DNA from: an uncultured bacterium
GTDB taxonomy: Bacteria; Cyanobacteriota; Vampirovibrionia; Gastranaerophilales; Gastranaerophilaceae
Direction: 5' to 3'
DNA: 8,921 nt
Assembly: GCA_902489575.1 (NCBI GenBank)
Contig: CABUAQ010000082.1
Coordinates: forward strand, 1-8,921
Shown: positions 1 through 5,433 of the stretch, in pieces
Position numbering within the stretch: the stretch's first letter is position 1
Layout: every line of letters starts with the position of its first letter
Program-made: the position numbers and the translations under genes
Notes under the pieces: generated by a model
Databases searched by the model: none
Told to the model about the DNA's origin: nothing
Seen by the model: the letters and a program-made list of their open reading frames with translations, nothing else

Positions 1-55
1 CCTTATATATTATTTATAAGAATTATACTATAAAAAGTAAAAATTGGCTAGTACA

Positions 56-2260
56 TTAAAAGTTTATAATATTTTCAAATATTCTTTTCATGTCAATATA
101 AGAATTTCGACAATAATAAAATTCATCTGATCCTAAAATTACCCCTATAATTTTTCGAGAATCTTTTTCAACACAAGATACTAAACTTTGGTTAAATATC
201 TCATTTTTATCATTATAAACATTTTCAGCCTTTATACCCAATACCTTCTCGCAACAATAATTCAAGTATTGGATGCGTGTTTCATTAAACAATAAACTAT
301 TATTCGCAGTAATTTTTGTTTGTTTTCCTGACTTCAAATTATTTAATACGTGAACTTTATCAGAGATTATTTTAAAAAATTTAGGATTACTTAAGGCATA
401 TTTTACAATCAAAAACATATCATAAGCTGTTGTATAAGTTTCTGACAAAATTTCATTGGAAAAAGAAGAAATTTTAGTATTTAACGCACCAATTTCCGAT
501 AATTTTTCAGTAAGACATTTTTCAAAATCATCCCACTTTCCAAAGCAATATTCAATCAAAGCGTAAATAGCTTCAAATGAAGATTTAAACATAGAAGCAT
601 AACATAAATCCTCAACAGTAAAAATATTTGAAGGATTGAACCTTATTCCTGTATTAGGTACAAATTTTTGAGCTGCAGTTTGTGTTATTATAACCTTTTC
701 ATCAATTTCACACCTTTCTAATACCATTAAAACTCCAAGCAAAATAGATAAATCTTTTATTAAAATTTTTTCATTAGCATTTTTAGAAACATAACAAGTA
801 TTTTCATCCCCGAAATACATTGATTTTGCCTCACTATGATAAGATTTATCTAAAGATTTCAACCCTGAATAGTTCTCATTTGACGGAACATAATTAACAT
901 CATTAAAACGATAAAATAAATCCTGAAAATTATGAAATTTTTCAACACCTTTGAACAAAATTACATCATCTTCTTTTACATAGCTTTTTAAAAAATCAAC
1001 TAAATCATCTTTTGTGTAAAAATGAAAAACTTGCCCACCTGTCTTTTCAATCTCATCATAAATATACTCAGCATGAAGCCCATATGTTAAAACCAAATCA
1101 AAATTATATGCTGAAACATCCCTGCCAGTTTTTCTATGTAGTTCTTCACTGTGAATCCCCAATCTCATCATATGACCAAGCACTGCAATTTTTCGACCCA
1201 TACATTGCATATTCCTAAGCATTTCAAAACCACTAATCATAGATTCAGGAGTAGCATTATAACAATCAGCAATAACAATATTATTTTTATATCCCCTTAC
1301 AACATTTTGTCTAAAACCTTGAGTTTTAAAGTTTGCCGCACCTTTTTGTATATCACCACCTGAAACTCCAAAACACCTTGCAATTGCAGCTGCCCCTAGG
1401 GCATTAAGAATATTATGTTTCCCTGGGACATTTAAATGAATATTCAAACTCCAGTTTCTATCTTTTGAAACAACAGTAAAATCACAACCCTCATTTGTTA
1501 ATACAATATTTTCAGCTATATAATCACACTTTTTATTCTCAATTCCGAAAAATACAACCTTAAAATTGTATTTAGAATTAAACATTAATTCATCATCCCC
1601 ATTAAGGAATAAAACTCCGTCTTTTTTCATAAAAGCTGCCGCAGATAATTTATGCTCAAGAATTTGTGCCTTATCTTTAAAGTTCTCAATATGGGAATTA
1701 CCAATATTGGTAATCAAAACAGCATCCGGCCTTAAAATCTCTGACCCCATCATAAATGGCATATTAGGTGCTCTTAAACCCAATTCCATAATAGCAAAAC
1801 GATAACTGTCATCAATATTAAACATCATCCGGCAAGCTTCACGGGTGGAATTGGCAGAACCAGCATTTCTAACCGACTTCGCCCCCGCAGATAACACTGA
1901 ATACAACATTTCTTTAGCTGAGGTTTTACCTACAGAACCGGTTACAACTACAGACTTCAACTCATCATACATATTCCGGCAATAAGCGGCCACTTTATAC
2001 AATGCAGACAATGGATTTTCAACAATAATACAAGGTAAATCCCCAATTTGTTTCGTTGTCACAACTACGCAATTCAAATTTTTTACTTTTTCATAATCAA
2101 ACTTATAGCCATCAAACCCCTCTGTTACTATGGTAAAATAAACACTATTCGAACGCAAAAACTTTTGATTGAAACATATATAATTAACTTCAAAATCTTG
2201 AAATGAATTTACAGCTCCAATAACACTACATAAGTCAGACAACAAAAATTTTTCAGCCAT
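56..2260 (-). CDS. murF: MurF-type UDP-MurNAc-tripeptide:D-Ala-D-Ala ligase fused to a degenerate S11 DD-carboxypeptidase-like domain
   Basis: Residues 1-450 are a Mur ligase. MurF adds D-Ala-D-Ala to UDP-MurNAc-tripeptide in the cytoplasm using ATP. Visible motifs are the P-loop GSVGKT (108-113), NAGSANS (132-138), MELGLRAPN (158-166), TNIGNSHIENF (184-194), a candidate carbamylated lysine K204, GKHNILNALGA (280-290) and DCYNATPES (332-340). Two usually conserved stretches differ: GDMxELG reads GHMMRLG (362-368) and KGSR reads KGVE (437-440). After a polar linker (about 451-475), residues 476-715 align by eye along the whole catalytic domain of D-alanyl-D-alanine carboxypeptidases (TVEDLCYA, GALNTKISSF, YTTAYDMFLIVKYALSNP, GVILGS). 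The catalytic triads are changed: SxxK to D503-L-S-I506, SxN to S560-S-F562, KTG to K677-A-E679. There is no signal peptide and no PBP5-type C-terminal domain, so this half should be cytosolic and inactive as a peptidase. MurF alone is normally about 450 residues. The start has no clear Shine-Dalgarno sequence. The fusion is seen in the sequence; retention of ligase activity is inferred. The gene appears monocistronic. Confidence 0.88.
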   Translation of the reverse strand: MAEKFLLSDLCSVIGAVNSFQDFEVNYICFNQKFLRSNSVYFTIVTEGFDGYKFDYEKVKNLNCVVVTTKQIGDLPCIIVENPLSALYKVAAYCRNMYDELKSVVVTGSVGKTSAKEMLYSVLSAGAKSVRNAGSANSTREACRMMFNIDDSYRFAIMELGLRAPNMPFMMGSEILRPDAVLITNIGNSHIENFKDKAQILEHKLSAAAFMKKDGVLFLNGDDELMFNSKYNFKVVFFGIENKKCDYIAENIVLTNEGCDFTVVSKDRNWSLNIHLNVPGKHNILNALGAAAIARCFGVSGGDIQKGAANFKTQGFRQNVVRGYKNNIVIADCYNATPESMISGFEMLRNMQCMGRKIAVLGHMMRLGIHSEELHRKTGRDVSAYNFDLVLTYGLHAEYIYDEIEKTGGQVFHFYTKDDLVDFLKSYVKEDDVILFKGVEKFHNFQDLFYRFNDVNYVPSNENYSGLKSLDKSYHSEAKSMYFGDENTCYVSKNANEKILIKDLSILLGVLMVLERCEIDEKVIITQTAAQKFVPNTGIRFNPSNIFTVEDLCYASMFKSSFEAIYALIEYCFGKWDDFEKCLTEKLSEIGALNTKISSFSNEILSETYTTAYDMFLIVKYALSNPKFFKIISDKVHVLNNLKSGKQTKITANNSLLFNETRIQYLNYCCEKVLGIKAENVYNDKNEIFNQSLVSCVEKDSRKIIGVILGSDEFYYCRNSYIDMKRIFENIINF

Positions 2261-2282
2261 TCATCAATACCCATTTTTAATA

Positions 2283-2291
2283 ATCATACCA
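2283..2291 (-). promoter_or_regulatory. Candidate extended -10 promoter for the murF fusion gene
   Basis: On the minus strand the bases read TGG followed by TATGAT (2283-2288), an extended -10 element. It would place the transcription start near 2276, leaving a leader of about 16 bases. No convincing -35 is visible, which is tolerable with an extended -10. It lies just downstream of the pilin terminator, where a new promoter would be needed. AT-rich sequence makes chance matches common, so this is tentative. Confidence 0.35.
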
Positions 2292-2292
2292 C

Positions 2293-2326
2293 AAAAAAAG
2301 GACCGAATATGTTATCCCGTCCTTTT
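2293..2326 (-). terminator. Intrinsic terminator after the pilin-like gene
   Basis: Read on the minus strand, AAAAGGAC (2319-2326) pairs perfectly with GTCCTTTT (2296-2303) around a 15-base loop. A run of T continues to 2293. It begins 20 bases past the pilin stop codon and separates that gene from the murF fusion downstream on the same strand. Confidence 0.85.
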
Positions 2327-2346
2327 AACAGCTTAAAAACTCAAAT

Positions 2347-3048
2347 TTACTTTAGAGTCTTCACCACCCATTTAAAATAATTTAAATCTGTTGCCATCGA
2401 AGTACAAGCAATACCATTTAAATTACTTTCACTATCTAAACTGCAATAAACATTTTTATCAACGTATTTGGAACCATTAGAACCCATAGGAATCAAATTT
2501 TCATCTTTTATCTGAAATGTAAATAAATCATAGCCCCAACGATTAGGCGGTGACATTACTCCATTGATATCGACACTAAGCCCTAGCATCTGTCCATCCG
2601 CATTAAAAAAGACAACAGTACCGTCTTGCAATAAAATCTGTCCATCATCAAAAAGGCTTTGTTTAGTCAAATCAGGAGATTTTGAAGAAAATGTTTTATA
2701 TCCATCTTTATAACTATCATTTGAGCCATATGTTACAAGCAAACATAGTTTTAATTTCCGATTTTTAATATTCTCGCAATCAACAACTCCAGCCAAATAT
2801 TTTTTAAAAGCATTAACCTGATCATGACTATCAGGAGATCCATACGCAACCTCATTAAAAACTACACCATCTTCTTGTGCTATTTTTAAAGTTTGGGCTA
2901 ATAAAGAATAATTCTTTTTAAACTTTGAATGAAGCTGAATAGCTTTATAATTATTTATAAGTCCAGGAATAGTAATTGCTGCTACAACACCAACAATTCC
3001 AAGCGTTATTAAAACTTCAGCAAGCGTAAAAGCAAACCTATTTTTCAT
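2347..3048 (-). CDS. Type IV pilin-like protein (prepilin with N-methylation motif)
   Basis: The 233-residue protein starts MKNRFA/FTLAEVLITLGIVGVVAAITIP. This is a class III prepilin signal: a short basic leader, cleavage predicted after A6 (Ala in place of the common Gly), then mature F1 with E5, and a hydrophobic helix to about residue 31 that anchors the subunit in the membrane or packs into the filament core. The globular part contains DINGVMSPPNRWGYDLF (160-176), a D/N/G-rich motif shared by many pilin-like proteins of this kind. It also has four cysteines (C91, C102, C202, C215), enough for two disulfides. The start is supported by AAGGAT at 3056-3061, seven bases before the ATG. It has its own promoter and terminator and no pilus assembly genes beside it. 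It could be a minor pilin, a pseudopilin or an uptake/adhesion subunit; the sequence does not distinguish these. Confidence 0.88.
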   Translation of the reverse strand: MKNRFAFTLAEVLITLGIVGVVAAITIPGLINNYKAIQLHSKFKKNYSLLAQTLKIAQEDGVVFNEVAYGSPDSHDQVNAFKKYLAGVVDCENIKNRKLKLCLLVTYGSNDSYKDGYKTFSSKSPDLTKQSLFDDGQILLQDGTVVFFNADGQMLGLSVDINGVMSPPNRWGYDLFTFQIKDENLIPMGSNGSKYVDKNVYCSLDSESNLNGIACTSMATDLNYFKWVVKTLK

Positions 3049-3055
3049 AATTCTA

Positions 3056-3061
3056 ATCCTT
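3056..3061 (-). promoter_or_regulatory. Shine-Dalgarno site of the pilin-like gene
   Basis: The minus strand reads AAGGAT seven bases before the ATG at 3048, which fixes this start over any internal methionine. Confidence 0.75.
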
Positions 3062-3073
3062 ATATATTTGTCG

Positions 3074-3123
3074 TTATAGTTAAATTATAGTTGCTATAGT
3101 TAATAAGTCAAGCGTTTAGTTAA
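3074..3123 (+). repeat. Cluster of TATAGTTAA-like repeats, candidate operator
   Basis: On the plus strand there are TTATAGTTAA (3074-3083), TTATAGTTG (3085-3093), CTATAGTTAA (3094-3103) and TTTAGTTAA (3115-3123). The G of each AGTT core falls at 3079, 3090, 3099 and 3119, so the units are separated by 11, 9 and 20 bases, close to whole DNA turns. The first three cover the start site, -10 box and spacer of the pilin promoter, and the fourth lies just upstream of its -35. This is the arrangement expected of a repressor site, most simply for the divergent helix-turn-helix protein. Binding is inferred. Confidence 0.55.
3084..3111 (-). promoter_or_regulatory. Sigma-70-type promoter of the pilin-like gene
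   Basis: The minus strand carries TTGACT (3106-3111), a 16-base spacer and a perfect TATAAT (3084-3089). The predicted transcription start is near 3077, giving a leader of about 29 bases that contains the Shine-Dalgarno site. This is the best promoter in the window. TATAGTTAA-like repeats sit on the spacer, the -10 box and the start site. Confidence 0.8.
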
Positions 3124-3125
3124 AC
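3114..3125. promoter_or_regulatory. Perfect inverted repeat GTTTA-GT-TAAAC in the divergent promoter region
   Basis: Five-base arms around a GT centre form a 12-base palindrome, a common shape for a dimeric helix-turn-helix operator. It lies where the -35 region of the rightward promoter should be and just upstream of the leftward -35, so a bound dimer could affect both genes. Confidence 0.4.
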
Positions 3126-3132
3126 ACTGATA

Positions 3133-3138
3133 TATAAT
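3133..3138 (+). promoter_or_regulatory. -10 box of the small helix-turn-helix gene
   Basis: This is a perfect TATAAT. Its last base at 3138, taken as position -7, puts the transcription start at 3145, the A of the ATG, so the transcript would be leaderless. No Shine-Dalgarno sequence is present and no strong -35 is visible; the palindrome GTTTAGTTAAAC sits about there. Confidence 0.6.
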
Positions 3139-3144
3139 TCAAAA

Positions 3145-3354
3145 ATGGACACAAAACAACAATTAAAACATCTTTTAGTAATGAATGACATGACAATGAC
3201 AGAACTATGTAAAAAGATGTCAGAACGATTACAACAGCCCTATACAATACATAACATCTCAGGGAAACTCAAAAGAGATTCTATAAAGTACAGTGAAATA
3301 AAATTATTGTACGACATTCTTGGCTACGAACTTATTCTAAGAAAGAAAAAATAA
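3145..3354 (+). CDS. Small helix-turn-helix (XRE/Cro-like) DNA-binding protein
   Basis: The 69-residue protein looks like a single Cro/C1-type fold. Helix 1 is about residues 3-13. MTMTELCKKMSERL (16-29) suits helix 2, TIHNISGKLKRDS (34-46) suits the recognition helix and the following loop, and EIKLLYDILGYELILRKKK ends in a helix and a basic strand. It has no other domain. This is a weak-signature family, so the assignment rests on helix pattern and on the 'LxxxLGYEL' ending seen in small XRE proteins. It is divergent from the pilin-like gene, with repeats in the shared promoter region, so the simplest role is repressor of both genes. No toxin gene adjoins it, which argues against an antitoxin. 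Translation probably starts on a leaderless mRNA. It ends at a bidirectional terminator. Confidence 0.72.
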   Translation: MDTKQQLKHLLVMNDMTMTELCKKMSERLQQPYTIHNISGKLKRDSIKYSEIKLLYDILGYELILRKKK

Positions 3355-3360
3355 ACAAAT

Positions 3361-3392
3361 AAAAAAAGACCTTGTTACACAAGGTCTTTTTT
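3361..3392. terminator. Bidirectional intrinsic terminator
   Basis: A perfect 14-base stem (3362-3375 with 3379-3392) encloses a three-base loop. Its core is GACCTTGT/ACAAGGTC, flanked by A and T runs, so it has a U-tract in both directions. It serves the helix-turn-helix gene on the plus strand and the rel-nfeD-flotillin operon on the minus strand, lying between their convergent ends. Confidence 0.93.
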
Positions 3393-3411
3393 ACTACTAA
3401 TCAATATTATA

Positions 3412-4827
3412 CTATTCAGCTTTTTCTACTGATTTTTGAACAACTTCAGCTTCAGGAATACCGCTATCTACTTTACCAAGTATTTGAGGCAATTCAATTC
3501 CTGCTTGACCTGCCAAATCGTGCATTGCAGGAAGTGATTTAATCAAATCTTTCATGAAATTAGCTGTAGTTGAACCGTTTGAAGTTCCGGTTCCACCATC
3601 CCAAACTGTGATTTTATCAAATTTAATATTTTTAATTGCCTCAACTTGTTTTTCAACAATTTTTTCAACTTTTTCAATCATCAAGAAACTTGTTGCAATT
3701 TCTGGTTTGTTATTTGAAATCTTAACAAGATCTTGATAACCTTTTGCTTTTGCTTCCAAAACAGCTTTCACACCTTCTGCTTCTGCAAAATATTTAGCTT
3801 TGATAGCATCTGCTTGACCTGCTGCAATTCTTCTTAATCTTTCAGCTTCTGCGTCAGCTTCTACCTGAATTTTTAATTTCTCAACCTCTTTTCTTGCGAG
3901 TTCTTCTTTTTTCAACTTAGCTTCTTCTTGTTCTTTTTGTGCCAATAATACATCACGTTGAGCATTTGCTTTTGCAACTTCACCTTCCCTGAATGCATCG
4001 GCTTGTTTTACGGCTAATGTTGCGTTGTATTCAGCTATACTTGCTTTTGAAATATTTTCACCTTCAACAGCTTGAGCTTCAAGTTCTGCTGTTTTAATAC
4101 GCTGTTCTCTTTCTGCATTTGTTTTACCGATAAAGGTTTGGGCAGTCTGCTCTGCAACTTGAACTTCTTTTTCTTTATTTGCAGATGCTTCACCAACAGC
4201 ACCTAATTTTTCTTGTTGTGCAACCTCTACTTTAGCCTTGTTTATAGCTTCAGCAGCAGCTTTTTTACCGATTGCATCAATATATCCTGATTCATCTGTA
4301 ATATCCTTAATGTTTACGTTGATAATTTCAAGACCAATTTTGTTAAGCTCGGTATTAACGTTTGCGTTAATTTGTTCTAAGAATTTTTCTCTATCCTGAT
4401 TAATTTCTTCAATTGTCAAAGTTGCAATAGCAAGACGCAATTGACCTAAAATAATATCACTTGCTTGAGTAATAACATCAGGTTTTGTTAATCCTAAAAG
4501 ACGCTCTGCAGCATTTATCATAATTTTAGGATCAGTTGAAATACCAAAGGTAAAAGTTGATGGAACCGCAACCCTGATGTTACCCTTAGATAAAGCACCC
4601 TTAAGGTCAATATCCGTTGTCATCGGCTCAAGAGATAATACTCCGTAATCCTGAATTAACGGAATTATAAAAGTACCGCCGCCGTGGACACATTTTGCGG
4701 TTTTTTCTCCACCTGTTTTCCCATAAACTACAATAATTTTGTTAGACGGGCATCTTTTGTACTGATTTGCAATAAATACAAATACGGAAATCAATACTAA
4801 AGCACCTGCAATCATTAATCCAAACAT
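3412..4827 (-). CDS. floT: Flotillin (SPFH-domain membrane scaffold protein)
   Basis: This 471-residue protein scaffolds ordered membrane microdomains. It has an N-terminal hydrophobic segment (about 4-20), then RCPSNKIIVVYGK leading into an SPFH domain (about 27-185, including HGGGTFIIPLIQ at 48-58). A long Ala/Glu/Lys-rich coiled coil (about 186-360) contains the typical flotillin stretch GQADAIKAKYFAEAEG (337-352). The C-terminal part contains KITVWDGGTG (405-414), a conserved flotillin signature, and an acidic tail. Its length is close to that of Bacillus FloT (about 500). It is the last gene of the operon, 19 bases after the NfeD-like gene. This matches the yuaF-yuaG pairing of Bacillus subtilis, which favours FloT over FloA. 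The start is supported by AAGGAG at 4834-4839, six bases upstream. No missing motif is seen. Confidence 0.93.
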   Translation of the reverse strand: MFGLMIAGALVLISVFVFIANQYKRCPSNKIIVVYGKTGGEKTAKCVHGGGTFIIPLIQDYGVLSLEPMTTDIDLKGALSKGNIRVAVPSTFTFGISTDPKIMINAAERLLGLTKPDVITQASDIILGQLRLAIATLTIEEINQDREKFLEQINANVNTELNKIGLEIINVNIKDITDESGYIDAIGKKAAAEAINKAKVEVAQQEKLGAVGEASANKEKEVQVAEQTAQTFIGKTNAEREQRIKTAELEAQAVEGENISKASIAEYNATLAVKQADAFREGEVAKANAQRDVLLAQKEQEEAKLKKEELARKEVEKLKIQVEADAEAERLRRIAAGQADAIKAKYFAEAEGVKAVLEAKAKGYQDLVKISNNKPEIATSFLMIEKVEKIVEKQVEAIKNIKFDKITVWDGGTGTSNGSTTANFMKDLIKSLPAMHDLAGQAGIELPQILGKVDSGIPEAEVVQKSVEKAE

Positions 4828-4833
4828 TTTGTT

Positions 4834-4839
4834 CTCCTT
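4834..4839 (-). promoter_or_regulatory. Shine-Dalgarno site of the flotillin gene
   Basis: The minus strand has AAGGAG six bases before the ATG at 4827, inside the 19-base gap after the NfeD-like gene. This indicates strong independent initiation within the operon. Confidence 0.85.
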
Positions 4840-4846
4840 TATCTTC

Positions 4847-5413
4847 TTACGCTTTAACCTTTTCTATATATAATAAATCATCTATTACTTTAATAACCTT
4901 TACTGGTTCAAAAGAATTTATTGGCTCATCAGTGTTATTCATTGCATTTGCAATTGTTAACTGTCCATTAATGTCGACCTCAACCTGACCGGACGAATTA
5001 GGGGCAAAACTGGAATATGCCTTACATGTCTTACCAACTGCAGAATTTTTATCTTTTTTAATATTCTTTTCCAATTTTTTTACAGAAAACATCAAAAATG
5101 CAGTCACGAACATAAAAACAAAACCAACAGCAAAAGCAATTAAAAAGTTTTTCCATTGACCGAATTCAAACTGCTGCAAACCAGCATATCCCATCCAGCC
5201 AAAACCCATTAAAAATGCAATAATTGACTGACTCGACAGGAAATTAAATGAAATATCAGTGTCAGCTTCCGTATTAAAATCCGCACTGACTTCACTGTCA
5301 CCGCCAACAACCGTAAAAATTGCGAGTTTTAAAACAAATAAAATCGTTGTAAATATTGCAAGATAATAATAAATTTTCCAAATATTTTCTACTGTAATCA
5401 CCGGTATTGCCAT
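4847..5413 (-). CDS. NfeD-like (YuaF-type) integral membrane protein, flotillin partner
   Basis: The 188-residue protein has three predicted membrane helices (about 12-36, 60-78 and 88-110). A basic stretch (KKLEKNIKKDKN, 112-123) follows, then a C-terminal NfeD-type OB-fold domain (about 125-188). That domain shows AVGKTCKAYSSFAPNSSGQVEV, a 'VKVIKVIDDLLYIEKV' ending and the usual hydrophobic strand spacing. Short NfeD proteins without the ClpP-like protease domain normally sit next to flotillins and act with them in microdomains; that is the arrangement here. An acidic stretch (39-53, DSEVSADFNTEADTD) lies between helices 1 and 2. AAGGAG at 5424-5429 lies ten bases before the ATG, and the gene starts 20 bases after the rel stop codon. 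No protease function is expected. Confidence 0.85.
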   Translation of the reverse strand: MAIPVITVENIWKIYYYLAIFTTILFVLKLAIFTVVGGDSEVSADFNTEADTDISFNFLSSQSIIAFLMGFGWMGYAGLQQFEFGQWKNFLIAFAVGFVFMFVTAFLMFSVKKLEKNIKKDKNSAVGKTCKAYSSFAPNSSGQVEVDINGQLTIANAMNNTDEPINSFEPVKVIKVIDDLLYIEKVKA

Positions 5414-5433
5414 AATTTCTAAACTCCTTCTTC

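Noticed and set aside
2..20. Hairpin CTTATA/TATAAG as a terminator for the murF fusion gene
   Set aside because: The stem is only six AT-rich pairs and is not followed by a T-run on the minus strand. The 55 bases left of the gene hold nothing else I can support.
1012..1805. Plus-strand open frames of 68-79 codons inside the murF fusion gene
   Set aside because: They lie antisense to a clearly conserved protein, have no ribosome site and encode low-complexity, His/Ser-rich or otherwise unconvincing peptides.
3145..3354. Antitoxin of a toxin-antitoxin pair
   Set aside because: No small partner gene adjoins it; the divergent neighbour is a pilin-like protein with its own promoter and the gene ends at a terminator.
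3554..3736. Plus-strand open frame inside the flotillin gene
   Set aside because: It is antisense to the conserved C-terminal part of flotillin, with no ribosome site or family resemblance.
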